From Jiella marina (GTDB taxonomy: Bacteria > Pseudomonadota > Alphaproteobacteria > Rhizobiales > Rhizobiaceae): a DNA stretch of 64,000 bases. The notes under the pieces were generated by a model that was given only the letters and a program-made list of their open reading frames with translations, ran no database searches and had not been told where the DNA came from. Positions 23,212-32,993 of this stretch are shown here, piece by piece. The stretch covers positions 1-64,000 of the forward strand of contig NZ_JAKQZG010000014.1 of assembly GCF_024359545.1 (NCBI RefSeq). The letters run 5' to 3'. The translations under genes and the position numbers were made by a program. Position 1 is the first letter of the stretch. Every line of letters starts with the position of its first letter.

Positions 23212-25419
23212 ATGAGCTACGAGAACTTCACGGTCGAGACCGACGCAGACGGCATCGCTCTCGTCACCTGGGACATGCCGAACCGCTCGATGAACGTCTT
23301 CACCGATGACGCGATGGCCGAGATCGATCGGATCGTCGATCAGGTCGTCGCTGACGATGCGGTCAAGGGCGTGGTCTTCACCTCCGGCAAGAAGGGCTCC
23401 TTCACCGGCGGAGCCGATCTGAAGTCGATCAGCCGGATGTTCAGCGATTTTGCCGCTGCCGTCGGTGAAAACCGCCAGGCGGCGATCGAGCAGCTGTTCG
23501 AACGCGCCGGCAGGATGTCCTGGCTGTGGCGCAAGCTCGAGACCTGCGGCAAGCCCTTCGTGGCAGCCGTGAACGGCACCTGCATGGGCGGCGGCTTCGA
23601 ACTGGCGCTGGCCTGCCATGGTCGGGTGGCGGCGGAGTCGGCGGTGATGGGCCTGCCGGAAGTGAAGGTCGGCATTTTCCCTGGCGCAGGTGGCACCCAG
23701 CGCGTTCCGCGAATGACCGACACCCAGGAAGCCCTGCAGATGCTTCTGAAGGGCGCGCCGCTGTCGCCCGAAAAAGCCAGGAAGATGGGCTTGATCGATC
23801 AGGTCGTTGCCGATGGCGATCTGGTCGAAACCGCCAAGGCGATGCTGCGCGAAGGTGTTTCGCCGGTGAAGCCCTGGGACGAGGAGCGCTTCAAGCTGCC
23901 GTCCGGCCCGGTTTATTCGCCCCAGGGCGCGAAGGTCTGGCCAGCGGTCTCTTCGCTCTATCGCAAGGAGACGGCGGACAATTACCCGGGCGCCCGCGCC
24001 ATCGTGAAATGCGTCTACGAAGGCCTGCTCCTGCCGATGGACACGGCGCTCCGCGTCGAGCAGCGCTACTTCACGGAGGTCCTGCAGACCACCGAAGCGC
24101 AGATGATGATCCGCTCGCTCTTCGTCTCCTCGCAGGCGCTGTCCAAGGGCGCGCGGCGCCCGAAGGACGTCCCGGCGAGCAATTTGAAGACACTCGGCGT
24201 GGTCGGCGCCGGCTTCATGGGCGCCGGCATCGCCTATGTGGCGGCCAAGGGTGGGTTGAACGTCGTCCTGATCGATCAGGAACAGGCGGCCGCCGACAAG
24301 GGCAAGGCACATTCCCAGAAGCTCGTGGAAGGCCTGGTCTCGAAGGGCCGCATGGGCCAGGAGGAAGGCGAAGCCCTTGTTTCCCGGATCACCGCCACGA
24401 CGGATTATGCGGCCCTAGACGACGCGGAACTCGTCATCGAGGCCGTGTTCGAGGATCGCGACGTGAAGGCGGCGGTGACCGAGAAGGTTTCGGCCGTGCT
24501 CGATGCGGACGCGATCTACGCCTCCAACACCTCGACCATCCCCATTACCAGCCTCGCCGAAACCTTCGCGGAGCCGGAGCGCTTCATCGGCATCCACTTC
24601 TTCTCGCCGGTGGACAAGATGATGCTGACCGAGGTGATCCTCGGTGAGAAGACATCCGACAAAGCCCTTGCCGTTGCTCTCGATTTCGTCCGCGTGATCA
24701 AGAAGACGCCGATCGTCGTCAACGACTCGCGCGGCTTCTTCGCCAATCGCTGCGTGCTTCGCTACATGAACGAAGCCTACGACATGCTGGTCGAGGGTGT
24801 GCCACCGGCGATGATCGAGAATGCCGCAAAATTCGCGGGCATGCCGGTTGGCCCCCTGGCGCTGAACGACGAGACGGCGATCGATCTGTCGCTGCGGATC
24901 ATGAAGGCGACCATGCGGGACATGGGCGACGATGCCGTCGATCCGCGCCATTTCAAGCTAGTTGAGACGATGACGTCCAATGGCCGACTCGGCCGTAAAT
25001 CCCAGAAGGGGTTCTACGATTACCCGGAGAAGCCGGCCAAGAAGAAGCTGTGGCCCGAACTCAAGCAGATGTTCACGCAGCAGGACCCGGAGAGCATCGA
25101 TTTCGAGGAACTGAAGCAGCGCTTCCTGGTGACGATGGCGCTGGAGGCCGCCCGGACCATGGCGGAAGGCGTCGTCGTCGACCCGCGCGAAGCCGATATC
25201 GGTTCGATCTTCGGCTTCGGGTTCGCACCCTACACCGGCGGCACGATCAGCTATATCGACGGCATGGGCGTGAAGAAATTCGTCGCGCTCTGCGAAAAGC
25301 TCGAAGCGAAATTCGGCGAGCGCTTCCAGCCGATCCCGCTTCTGCGGGAGATGGCCGAGAAGGGCGAGACCTTCTATCAGCGCTTCCAGCCGGCCGACAG
25401 CCAGGCGCAAGCCGCCTGA
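23212..25419 (+). CDS. fadJ: Multifunctional fatty-acid oxidation protein (enoyl-CoA hydratase / 3-hydroxyacyl-CoA dehydrogenase)
   Basis: A 735-residue alpha subunit of the beta-oxidation complex. The N-terminal crotonase domain has FTGGADLKSI and GTCMGGGFELALACHGR for the oxyanion hole and the glutamate-bearing GLPEVKVGIFPGAGGTQRVPR. The dehydrogenase domain begins with the NAD-binding GVVGAGFMGAGIA (from residue 329), then HFFSPVDKM with the catalytic His, and a C-terminal helical domain. It converts enoyl-CoA to 3-ketoacyl-CoA, the substrate of the thiolase. The ATG follows GGGAGAG. A large hairpin lies 54 bases after the stop. FadB and FadJ cannot be told apart from sequence alone. Confidence 0.93.
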   Translation: MSYENFTVETDADGIALVTWDMPNRSMNVFTDDAMAEIDRIVDQVVADDAVKGVVFTSGKKGSFTGGADLKSISRMFSDFAAAVGENRQAAIEQLFERAGRMSWLWRKLETCGKPFVAAVNGTCMGGGFELALACHGRVAAESAVMGLPEVKVGIFPGAGGTQRVPRMTDTQEALQMLLKGAPLSPEKARKMGLIDQVVADGDLVETAKAMLREGVSPVKPWDEERFKLPSGPVYSPQGAKVWPAVSSLYRKETADNYPGARAIVKCVYEGLLLPMDTALRVEQRYFTEVLQTTEAQMMIRSLFVSSQALSKGARRPKDVPASNLKTLGVVGAGFMGAGIAYVAAKGGLNVVLIDQEQAAADKGKAHSQKLVEGLVSKGRMGQEEGEALVSRITATTDYAALDDAELVIEAVFEDRDVKAAVTEKVSAVLDADAIYASNTSTIPITSLAETFAEPERFIGIHFFSPVDKMMLTEVILGEKTSDKALAVALDFVRVIKKTPIVVNDSRGFFANRCVLRYMNEAYDMLVEGVPPAMIENAAKFAGMPVGPLALNDETAIDLSLRIMKATMRDMGDDAVDPRHFKLVETMTSNGRLGRKSQKGFYDYPEKPAKKKLWPELKQMFTQQDPESIDFEELKQRFLVTMALEAARTMAEGVVVDPREADIGSIFGFGFAPYTGGTISYIDGMGVKKFVALCEKLEAKFGERFQPIPLLREMAEKGETFYQRFQPADSQAQAA

Positions 25420-25472
25420 GGGCGGCAACGCAGCAAAGCGCCGACCCCGCAAGGAGCCCGGCCTCTAAGGTT

Positions 25473-25513
25473 AGCTCTGGCGATCTGTCTCAAAATGAGA
25501 TGACGCCAGAGCT
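25473..25513 (+). terminator. Two-tier perfect hairpin after fadJ
   Basis: Outer arms AGCTCTGGCG (25473-25482) and CGCCAGAGCT (25504-25513) are perfect, and inside them TCTCA/TGAGA (25488-25500) forms a second perfect stem around AAA. It follows fadJ and may end its message, but the trailing TTTGCCATGTTT is only moderately T-rich. Confidence 0.45.
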
Positions 25514-25646
25514 TTGCCATGTTTAAAGGTTGATATTCGAGACGAAGGGATTTTAGCAGCCTCGGTGGAGGGACCGGAGGCTGCGGATCGCGTGGACGGC
25601 CGTTTTTCGGCCTTTGAGCCAAGCGATCGGCCAAGGAGACGGGGAC

Positions 25647-26861
25647 ATGTCGACGGAGGGTGGACCTCATCCCGGCGGAGATTTCTCTGTCGGGTATGCG
25701 GACAATGGCTCGCGTCCCAGCGAAGAGGCCATTCGAAAGCGCCTCATCGATCGGCGCCGGCAGTACGACGCAGCCGCAGAGGCGGCGCGATTCTCGACCC
25801 GGCTTCGCCGGCGGATTTTCGGTGCCGCCGTGTCGCGTCGAAAGGATGCCATGGCACCCGCGGCGCAATCGCGCCTGGCCGCACTTCGCGACAAGCCGAT
25901 CCAGGCCTTCTGCGCGATGGCGATCCTGTCCTCGGCCGTTCTTGCCGGCGCGATGCTCTGGTTTCAGGCCAACCCAGAAAATTCGAGGCAAACGCCGTTC
26001 GCCGAGCGCGAAATGCCCGTGAAGCCAGACCTGCCCGAACCATCGAGCCTGGAGGCCGACCTTCAGAGGGTGCGAGACGCCGACGGCTCCTCCCCCAACA
26101 TTCAAACGACAGACGGGGACCGGAACAGCCAAAAAGGGCCAAGCGCGCAGACCGTCTCCGACCCGCGGCAGGTGTCGACCGGCACGGGAAGGAGCAAAGC
26201 GCCGCCATCCGCGCTTCCGGCAGCAGCGATCCTCGACGACGCAGGCCTCAGAGTCGAGAAGCGCGGCATCGGGATGCCACCGACCCGCAGCAAGGAAATC
26301 ATCGATCCCGTTGCCGTGGCTTTGGCGCTTCGTCTCCCGGAGAGCGCCGAAGCTTCTGCGAAGGCGCCGGACGGGTCTGCCCTCGACACGACCTTCACCG
26401 GAAGCCTCTATTCGGCGCTTCCCTCGATGGCAGAGACCGGCCTGGAAAAGGTCACCGAACTATCCCCGGTCACCGGCGAAGGCGGAGACGTTCCTCACCA
26501 GGCCGGTGTGATGGCGTCGCTCGTCGAGATCTCCAATGACGAATTCGGCTCGACCGAAAGCAGCGGAGAGCTCGTCGCGATCTCGCCATCGATCCTGTTG
26601 CGGGCGACAGATGACGAAGTGGCAGCCCAGAAGCCGGCAGGCGAAAAGGAAAGCGCAGGGACCCCATCGTCCCGTGGCACGGCCAATGCCTCGGTGAACA
26701 TGCGGGCCGAGGCCGACAATAAGGGGAAGATCGTCGCCATCCTGTCGAAGGGCGACACGCTCGAAATCGTGTCCTGCCAGGGCTGGTGCGAGGTGAAGGA
26801 CGACAGGGGCCGTCAGGGCTTCGTCTATGAGAGCTTCATCGACAGGCCGAACGGAGACTGA
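25647..26861 (+). CDS. SH3 domain protein with one membrane helix
   Basis: A 404-residue protein with an AAGGAGA ribosome site before the ATG at 25647. The N-terminal 85 residues are charged and probably cytoplasmic, one membrane helix follows (IQAFCAMAILSSAVLAGAMLWF), then a long low-complexity Ser/Pro/Glu-rich region and a C-terminal bacterial SH3 domain of about 60 residues (ASVNMRAEADNKGKIVAILSKGD..., WCEVKDDRGRQGFVYESFI) with two Cys. SH3 domains of this kind bind cell-wall peptides, so it is probably an envelope protein facing the periplasm. The central region has no known motif. Specific function unknown. Confidence 0.8.
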   Translation: MSTEGGPHPGGDFSVGYADNGSRPSEEAIRKRLIDRRRQYDAAAEAARFSTRLRRRIFGAAVSRRKDAMAPAAQSRLAALRDKPIQAFCAMAILSSAVLAGAMLWFQANPENSRQTPFAEREMPVKPDLPEPSSLEADLQRVRDADGSSPNIQTTDGDRNSQKGPSAQTVSDPRQVSTGTGRSKAPPSALPAAAILDDAGLRVEKRGIGMPPTRSKEIIDPVAVALALRLPESAEASAKAPDGSALDTTFTGSLYSALPSMAETGLEKVTELSPVTGEGGDVPHQAGVMASLVEISNDEFGSTESSGELVAISPSILLRATDDEVAAQKPAGEKESAGTPSSRGTANASVNMRAEADNKGKIVAILSKGDTLEIVSCQGWCEVKDDRGRQGFVYESFIDRPNGD

Positions 26862-27071
26862 GCGCGCAGTACGCAGCTGGTGGAAGGGCTGACGGTCTTG
26901 GGAAGCGCCCGGACCGTCGTCCCTCGCCGCTTCGTCGGCGCACTTCCGCAAATTGCAACTGCGTCGAGGAAAAAACGGAGACCGTTCTGCGCGCTGGCCA
27001 AGTCGCCGGCTGCGCCCTGTAGGACTGGAGTCACAGCTGCGCGCGGATGCCAGTAGCAACGGGCGAACCGG

Positions 27072-28073
27072 TCACGCCTTTCTGCCGACGGTATCCGCGA
27101 CCCGGGCGCCGCGTCGGCCGACCGGCTTGGGCGGCGGGTCGGTCGTGTCGACGGCCGTCTGATGTTCCATTTCCGCGTTGATCTCGGCGCCGAGGATGAA
27201 GATCAGCGAGGAAATCCAGACCCACATCATGAAGCCCACTACCGCCCCGAGAGAGCCATAGGTGGCGTTGTAGTTGGCCATGTTCTGAAGATACCATGAG
27301 AAGCTGATCGAGGCGCCGAGCCAGATCGTGGCCGTCAGGAATGCGCCGACCATGACCCAGCGCCAGCGCGCGCGGTTTCGGCTCGGGCCGTAGCGATAGA
27401 TGATCGCAATGGACGCCACGATCAGCACGAAGGCCACCGGCCAGCGCATGGCGGCGATCACACTTTCGGTGAAGCTCCGCAGACCGAGGATCGCCATCAG
27501 TGCCGGCACCACGCCCACAGCCGTGATGAGAACGACGCCGACAAAGATCGCCCCCAGGGTAAAGCCGAGCGCGATCAGGTTGAGCTTCAGAAAGCTGCGC
27601 TTTTCGCTCTCGCCATAGGCGACGTTCATCGCCTCGAATAGCGTCTTGATGCCGTTGTTCGCACTCCACATGGCAAACAGCGAGCCCGTGATGAAGCCGA
27701 TCGAGAGCGAGGCAGAGCCCTGTGAAGTCAGATTGTCGAGTTGCGCCTGAAGAAGCTCGGTCCCGGCCGTGGGCAGAAACTGCCCGATGAAGGCGATATG
27801 GCCGCTGATCGTCATCGGATCGCTGACGAACCCATAAATGGAGACGAACACGCCGAACGCGGGAAACAAGGCGAGAAGCAGGTAGAAGGTCGCTCCGGCC
27901 GCGATCAGCATGACGCGATCCTCGAAGAAGGCGAAGTAGACGCGAACCGCGATATCCTTCCAGCCTTTCCAGGGGATGCGCGTCGGGTAGGTCGCATCCC
28001 GCCCGCGGCCCGGCTCGCCGGCCCGATGACGCATTTCCTCACTGGTCTGAGCGGCGAACCGCATGTCACTCAC
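27072..28073 (-). CDS. YihY/virulence factor BrkB family membrane protein
   Basis: A 333-residue protein with about six membrane helices and the YihY/BrkB hallmarks: an amphipathic entry (WKGWKDIAVRVYFAFFEDRVMLIAAGATFYLLLALFPAFGVFVSIYGFV), the segment GSLFAMWSANNGIKTLFEAMNVAYGE, and a C-terminal MWVWISSLIFILGAEINAEMEHQ. The family is sometimes called ribonuclease BN by mistake; it is an inner-membrane protein of unclear role. The start is a GTG at 28073 with AAAGGA upstream, or ATG at 28064. It converges with the SH3 gene. Confidence 0.88.
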   Translation of the reverse strand: MSDMRFAAQTSEEMRHRAGEPGRGRDATYPTRIPWKGWKDIAVRVYFAFFEDRVMLIAAGATFYLLLALFPAFGVFVSIYGFVSDPMTISGHIAFIGQFLPTAGTELLQAQLDNLTSQGSASLSIGFITGSLFAMWSANNGIKTLFEAMNVAYGESEKRSFLKLNLIALGFTLGAIFVGVVLITAVGVVPALMAILGLRSFTESVIAAMRWPVAFVLIVASIAIIYRYGPSRNRARWRWVMVGAFLTATIWLGASISFSWYLQNMANYNATYGSLGAVVGFMMWVWISSLIFILGAEINAEMEHQTAVDTTDPPPKPVGRRGARVADTVGRKA

Positions 28074-28334
28074 GGAGCGATCGTCCTTTCTGCAAATGCC
28101 GCTGGCTGGCTGGAGCCTTCGCGCAGGTCACGCGTTTCGAAGATGGTCGACAGCGTCCTGCGAGCCAAGCAATGAACCGCATTTGCAATGTCCTTGACGA
28201 ACATTTGTTCCTATTCCGTTGCCGAGAATGGTGGCCTGCGAGCTTGTGCGCCCACGCTGGACATTGCTTCTCGCGCCCATTATGACAGGAAAGGTATATT
28301 TTCCTTTATCGCATTGTCCGCAGGACCTCGCACC

Positions 28335-28988
28335 ATGTTTTCGCATGATCGAATCTGGGCCGCGATCGACGCTTTGGCCGCGCGTAACAACCTCTCCGCG
28401 TCTGGGCTCGCGCGGCGTGCAGGTCTCGACCCGACCACCTTCAATCGATCCAAGCGCAGCGCCACCGACGGCCGGCCGCGCTGGCCCTCCACCGAGTCCA
28501 TCGCCAAAGTGATCGAAGCGACCGGGACGACCATTGAAGATTTCACCATGCTGCTCGGCACGAAGGGCAGTCTCGACGTGGGCTCCCTGGCGCGCCGGGC
28601 GAATGTCTCGGTTCCGCTTCTGGGTTTTGCACAGGCGGGCACCGGTGGGTATTTCGACGACGCCGGCTACCCTGTCGGCCAGGGGTGGGACGAGATCAGA
28701 CTTCCGGCGACCTCTGACGAAACCACCTATGCGCTCGAGGTCTCCGGAAATTCCATGCTGCCGCTCTATCGTGATGGTGATGTCATCATCGTCGCGCCGG
28801 GCGTCTCCATCCGCCGGGGCGACCGGGTGGTGGTGCGGACCCGCGAGGGCGAAGTCATGGCCAAGATCCTGCAGCGTCAGACCGCACGGACCATCGAGTT
28901 GGCCTCGGTCAATCCCGATTATCCCGATCGACAGTTCGCGCTCGAAGAGATCGAATGGATGGCGCGGATACTCTGGGCGAGCCAGTGA
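28335..28988 (+). CDS. S24 family (LexA/CI-like) repressor peptidase
   Basis: A 217-residue regulator with an N-terminal helix-turn-helix (AIDALAARNNLSASGLARRAGLDPTTFNRSKR) and a C-terminal S24 peptidase-like domain. The catalytic dyad is visible: Ser140 in EVSGNSMLPLYRDGD and Lys177 in EVMAKIL. An Ala-Gly at 101-102 (FAQAGTGG) is a possible self-cleavage site. Such proteins repress target genes until DNA damage or another signal triggers cleavage. It is far from the prophage and is probably a host regulator. The start at 28335 is chosen over a longer frame from 28188. A weak symmetric element (AGGAAA...TTTCCT, 28287-28305) upstream might be its own operator. Confidence 0.87.
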   Translation: MFSHDRIWAAIDALAARNNLSASGLARRAGLDPTTFNRSKRSATDGRPRWPSTESIAKVIEATGTTIEDFTMLLGTKGSLDVGSLARRANVSVPLLGFAQAGTGGYFDDAGYPVGQGWDEIRLPATSDETTYALEVSGNSMLPLYRDGDVIIVAPGVSIRRGDRVVVRTREGEVMAKILQRQTARTIELASVNPDYPDRQFALEEIEWMARILWASQ

Positions 28989-29695
28989 CGCTGGAACGAA
29001 TTCGCTTCACCATCGTGACAGCGGTCGGCCTCGCTCTCCTGGCAACCGGCCTCCTTGCTCTTGTGCCAGAGCACCGCGAAGCAAACGATGTCTTCGAGGC
29101 CGCGCGCCAGACCCGGGACGCCAGAGCTCAGGCAGCAGCCTCCGCCGATTCCCTGACCGCGGCCGAGAAAGACGCGGCACGGCTGGAGGTCGAGCGGCGC
29201 ATCGCGGCGCGCAACGTCTCTCCCGATGATGTGACGGCGATCGGTGACGTCCCCGACGAACTCGTTCGTCTGCCGCCCCGCGCGCCCCTGTCGGACGAGA
29301 CACTTCAGGCCGACACGCCCCGTCCGACGCTTCTGCCGCGTCCGATCGCGATCGATGGCGGACGGATCGCGATCCGCCAGGGTGTCATAACCCTGCCGGG
29401 TCTCGAGGTCCTGGACTTGAGGGAGCGCTGTGGCGAGGAACCGCGAAGCTGGCCGTGTGGCGTGCGCTCCCGCACTGAACTGCGGCGCTATCTGCGCGGC
29501 CGCTCGATCCGCTGCGAGGAGGTGCCGCGAGAGTTCGGCCTGCGCCGCGAAGAGATCACCACGACCTGCACTGTCGGCGGCGAAGACATCGGCCAATGGG
29601 TCGTGGAGAACGGTTGGGCGCGGGCCTCGCCTGACGGGCCCTACACCCAGGTCGAGGCCGAGGCGCAAGCCGGGCGGCGCGGTATCTGGCGATGA
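28985..29695 (+). CDS. Thermonuclease-like secreted or anchored protein, degenerate active site
   Basis: A 236-residue protein starting with a GTG that overlaps the repressor stop (GTGA). An N-terminal hydrophobic helix (FTIVTAVGLALLATGLLALV) is a signal or anchor; a helical spacer follows, and the C-terminal about 120 residues resemble the staphylococcal nuclease (thermonuclease) fold as seen in rhizobial ExoI-like proteins. The usual GIDAPE core is replaced by LEVLDLRERCGEEPRSWPCG, and only late features (TELRRYLRG, NGWARAS, AQAGRRGIW) are clear. Several paired Cys suggest periplasmic disulfides. Nuclease activity is doubtful. The overlap implies co-expression with the S24 repressor. Confidence 0.75.
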   Translation: MTLERIRFTIVTAVGLALLATGLLALVPEHREANDVFEAARQTRDARAQAAASADSLTAAEKDAARLEVERRIAARNVSPDDVTAIGDVPDELVRLPPRAPLSDETLQADTPRPTLLPRPIAIDGGRIAIRQGVITLPGLEVLDLRERCGEEPRSWPCGVRSRTELRRYLRGRSIRCEEVPREFGLRREEITTTCTVGGEDIGQWVVENGWARASPDGPYTQVEAEAQAGRRGIWR

Positions 29696-29713
29696 GCCGG
29701 CCGAGCGCCGCCT

Positions 29714-31369
29714 TCAGTTCGCGCTGGCGAGCTTGCCTTCAAGCGCCTGGGCGATGAGCGAGCGCGTCTCGCCGATCCCGTAAAGGGCCACGAAGGACCC
29801 GAAGCGCGGTCCCCGCTCCTGTCCGAGCAGGATCTGGTAGAGCGCCTGGAACCACTCGACCGACACCCCCGGGCCTCCTTCGGGTCCCTTTTTCTTGTGG
29901 TCCTGATACCGCTCGATCGGCCGCGCGACGTCGAGCATCGCGCCCTGGATCGTCTCGCCATCGGCGTCGGCGGGCAGCGAGGCCAGTTTCGCATCGAGCG
30001 CTGCGAGCGCCTCCCGTTCGACCGCGTCGGGTGCCCGGAAACGCTTTGCCGGCTTCACGAAATCGTCGTAGTAGCGCAGCGCATAGCCCACCAACCGATC
30101 GAGTTCAGGATCGGTTTCCTGGGTCACGCCCGGAGCATAGCGGCTGATGAAGCCCCACAGCGTTCCCTTGTCGCCGGCATTGGACGCCGAAACGAGATTG
30201 AGGAGCATGGCGAAGGGCACGGCGATGCCATGGGCCGGCGGATGGCCGTCATGGATATGCCAGACGGGGTTCTGCAATTGCTGCCGCGCGTCTTGCCGCT
30301 GATAGGCCGAAACGAAGGCATAATAGTCGTCGACCGCCTTCGGGATCACGTCGAAATAGAGCTTCTTCGCCGTCTTCGGCTTCTGGAACATGTAGAGCGA
30401 CAGGCTCTCGGGCGAGGCATAGGCGAGCCAGTCCTCGATCGTGAGGCCGTTGCCCTTCGACTTCGAGATCTTCTGGCCCTTGTCGTCCAAGAAGAGTTCG
30501 TAGTTGAAACCCTCCGGCGGGCGGGCTCCGAGCACCCGGCAGATCTTCGACGACAGCGTCACGGAATCGATCAGATCCTTGCCCGCCATCTCGTAGTCGA
30601 CGCCAAGCGCCGCCCAGCGAAGCGCCCAGTCGGCCTTCCACTGACACTTGACCGCACCGCCCGTCACGCTCGTCTCGATGCGCTCGCCCGTATCCGGGTC
30701 GAGATAGGCGATCAGCCCGTTCTCCGCATCCCGCTCGACCATCGGGACCTGAAGCACGATGCCGGTCTGCGGATGAACCGGCAGGAAGGGCGAATAGGTG
30801 GCACGCCGATCCGGCCCGAGAGTCGGCAGGATGATCTCCAGGACCTCGTCATAGTGGGCGAGCATCTTCAGGAGCGTCTCGTCGAACCGGCCGGTCGTGT
30901 AATAGTCGGTCGCCGAGGCGAACTCGTAGTCGAAGCCGAAACGGTCGAGAAAGGCGCGCAGCCGTGCATTGTTCGCCGCTGCAAAGGACGGATGCTCGTT
31001 CGAGAACGGATCCGGGATCCGCGAAAGCGGCTTGCCGAGATGGGTCGCCATCATCTCGCGATTGGGGACATTGTCCGGTACCTTGCGAAGACCGTCCATG
31101 TCATCGGAGAAGCACAGAAGCCGCGTCGGCACCGCATCGTCGGTCAGGACGCGGAAGGCATGGCGGACCATGGAGGTGCGCGCGACCTCTCCGAAAGTGC
31201 CGATATGCGGCAGGCCGGACGGACCATAGCCGGTCTCGAACAGAACCTCGGCCGGCATGCCACTGGCCTCGAAGCGTTTCAGGATCCGACGGGCCTCCTC
31301 GAACGGCCAGGCATTCGAGGCCATGGCCTCGTCCCGCAACAGGGAGGCTTCGTTCGGCAGGGTCGACAT
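29714..31369 (-). CDS. lysK: Lysyl-tRNA synthetase, class I
   Basis: A 551-residue class I LysRS, the archaeal-type enzyme that replaces class II LysRS in many alphaproteobacteria. The HIGH-type motif is PHIGTFG at 54-60 within [16 protein letters not shown], and the KMSKS-type motif is KISKSKG near residue 300. The Rossmann core ([14 protein letters not shown]) and an alpha-helical C-terminal anticodon-binding region are present, with full length. It loads lysine on tRNA-Lys in the cytoplasm. It converges with the thermonuclease-like gene, leaving 18 bases between stops. Confidence 0.95.
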   Translation of the reverse strand: MSTLPNEASLLRDEAMASNAWPFEEARRILKRFEASGMPAEVLFETGYGPSGLPHIGTFGEVARTSMVRHAFRVLTDDAVPTRLLCFSDDMDGLRKVPDNVPNREMMATHLGKPLSRIPDPFSNEHPSFAAANNARLRAFLDRFGFDYEFASATDYYTTGRFDETLLKMLAHYDEVLEIILPTLGPDRRATYSPFLPVHPQTGIVLQVPMVERDAENGLIAYLDPDTGERIETSVTGGAVKCQWKADWALRWAALGVDYEMAGKDLIDSVTLSSKICRVLGARPPEGFNYELFLDDKGQKISKSKGNGLTIEDWLAYASPESLSLYMFQKPKTAKKLYFDVIPKAVDDYYAFVSAYQRQDARQQLQNPVWHIHDGHPPAHGIAVPFAMLLNLVSASNAGDKGTLWGFISRYAPGVTQETDPELDRLVGYALRYYDDFVKPAKRFRAPDAVEREALAALDAKLASLPADADGETIQGAMLDVARPIERYQDHKKKGPEGGPGVSVEWFQALYQILLGQERGPRFGSFVALYGIGETRSLIAQALEGKLASAN

Positions 31370-31569
31370 ATGATCGTTCCAGAAAAAGGTCCATCCGATG
31401 CCAGCCGCTTCGCATCGTGCGAAGCCGGCCGGCGGTCAAGCGTTCCGTCTAAGAAGAAGCCGCCGACCCGTCAACAAAGGCAGAGCCGAGCGGGACGATC
31501 TCGCCTCTTGTGGCGGGCGCCGCCCACGCTTAAGTCTCGACACGCAAACACGAGAGAAACGAGTCACCG

Positions 31570-31980
31570 ATGGACGAGATGGAACCGCAAGACGCCCTGA
31601 TTCACCTGATGATTGCCTCGGCAGCGGCGGATGGACAAATCAGTGGCGTGGAACAGCGGGAATTCACCGTCCTCTTGCGCACGCTTCCCGTCTTCGACGG
31701 CTTTGATGAATCTCGACTGCAGCAGATCGTGCGTGACTGCGGGGATCTGCTCGATCGCGAGGACGGCCTCGACACGATCATCCAGAACGTCAGACGTTCG
31801 GTTCCCGACAATCTCTACGAGACCGCCTATGCGCTCGCCGTCGAGGTCGTGTCTTCCGACATTCACGCCTCGCAGCCCGAATTGCGCCTTCTGGAAATGC
31901 TGCGCGACGCCTTCAATCTCGACCGCCTGACCGCCGGTGCGATCGAGCACTCCGCCCGGGTGCGTTACCGCCGTTTCTGA
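31570..31980 (+). CDS. TerB-like protein
   Basis: A 136-residue helical acidic protein of the TerB-like fold (LIHLMIASAAADGQISGVEQREFTVLLRTLPVF and ETAYALAVEVVSSDIHASQPELRLLEMLRDAFNL). The repeated DGxIxxxE pattern is the family hallmark, probably metal-binding. TerB domains occur in tellurite-resistance loci and in many stress-related systems; no other ter gene is nearby, so tellurite resistance should not be assumed. It starts at ATG 31570 and diverges from lysK by 200 bases. Confidence 0.8.
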   Translation: MDEMEPQDALIHLMIASAAADGQISGVEQREFTVLLRTLPVFDGFDESRLQQIVRDCGDLLDREDGLDTIIQNVRRSVPDNLYETAYALAVEVVSSDIHASQPELRLLEMLRDAFNLDRLTAGAIEHSARVRYRRF

Positions 31981-32035
31981 AGCAGGCCTTCGGGAAGTCA
32001 GAGTGCTGCGCCTTCCCGTCGGTTGATGAGCGATC

Positions 32036-32938
32036 TCAGAACGCACTGATCGGGAAATACCGCAACATCATCTCGGACATCCGCCCCTTGCTGACGAGCT
32101 GGGCGATCGCATAGTCGATCGCGCGCGCAAGCTCCCCGTCGCCGGGCGCGACGGCGATCGACAGGCCCTCGCCGAGGAAACGATCGGAAAGAAACGGTCC
32201 GCCGACAAAGGTGCAACAGCGCTCGGCGGCATCGCTCTCCAACCAGAAGGAGAGGCTGACCCCGTCGCCGAAATAGGCGTCCACCTTGCCCTGCCGCATT
32301 GCTGCCAGCGCTTCGAGCCGATCCGAATAGGTCTGGACCTTGGCGTCGGGGAAAAAGGCGCTGAACATCGCCGCATGCGCGCTGCCTTCAGTCACGCCGA
32401 CGACCTTGCCGGCAAGGTTGTCGGCGACGGGCGTCGCAATCTTCCGGTCCTTGCGGGCGACAAAACGGGCCGGATAGCGGAAATAGGGCTGGGTGAAACC
32501 GAATTCCTGCCGGGTCGCGGCGTTCATCGCCAGCCCGGCGATCACCGCCTCGCCATCGCCATTCTTCAGGGCCGGGACAAGATCCTTGAACGGAAGTGCC
32601 TCGATCTGGCAACGCGACAGGATGTCGAGTTCTTCGCAGATCCCGCGCACGAGATCGACGTTGAAGCCCGTCAGCCGACCCCGCGAATCCAGGAAATTGA
32701 AGGGTGGATAGTCGGTACTGGTCAGAAAACGGATTCTCGGCCGATCGCTGAGATCAGGCTTCGCCATGCGCTGACGCTGGTCGAAGAAATTAGGGGTCGG
32801 GACCGCGACTCCGTCCTTTTCGGCGGCCCTGATCGGCGCATCTGCGAACAGCAGCGTTAAGGAAAACGAAAGAATCAACTTAAGCGAGAGATATTCTCTC
32901 AGAGGTTTCTTCCCTGAAAAACGCAACCCCAGCATCAT
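32036..32938 (-). CDS. Periplasmic solute-binding protein (family 3)
   Basis: About 300 residues with an N-terminal signal peptide (SLKLILSFSLTLLFADAPIRA) and a family 3 solute-binding domain: IRFLTSTDYPPFNFLDSRGRLTGFNVDLVRGICEEL, then GDGEAVIAGLAMNAATRQEFGFTQPYFRYPARFVARKD and LAGKVVGVTEGSAHAAMFSAFF. This family binds polar amino acids and related small molecules for ABC uptake or signalling. No permease or ATPase gene is adjacent, so it may serve a distant transporter. I start at the ATG at 32938, which follows GGGAGA; the frame opens 39 bases earlier. Confidence 0.85.
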   Translation of the reverse strand: MMLGLRFSGKKPLREYLSLKLILSFSLTLLFADAPIRAAEKDGVAVPTPNFFDQRQRMAKPDLSDRPRIRFLTSTDYPPFNFLDSRGRLTGFNVDLVRGICEELDILSRCQIEALPFKDLVPALKNGDGEAVIAGLAMNAATRQEFGFTQPYFRYPARFVARKDRKIATPVADNLAGKVVGVTEGSAHAAMFSAFFPDAKVQTYSDRLEALAAMRQGKVDAYFGDGVSLSFWLESDAAERCCTFVGGPFLSDRFLGEGLSIAVAPGDGELARAIDYAIAQLVSKGRMSEMMLRYFPISAF

Positions 32939-32993
32939 CGTCTCCCAAGCCGACGAGCCCTGCCCCAGGACCCACAAGGGAAGGTAGCGCCTC

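Noticed and set aside
26891-26918. 7-bp inverted repeat GACGGTC/GACCGTC after the SH3 gene
   Set aside because: No U-tract, and the stem is short for this GC content; not called as a terminator.
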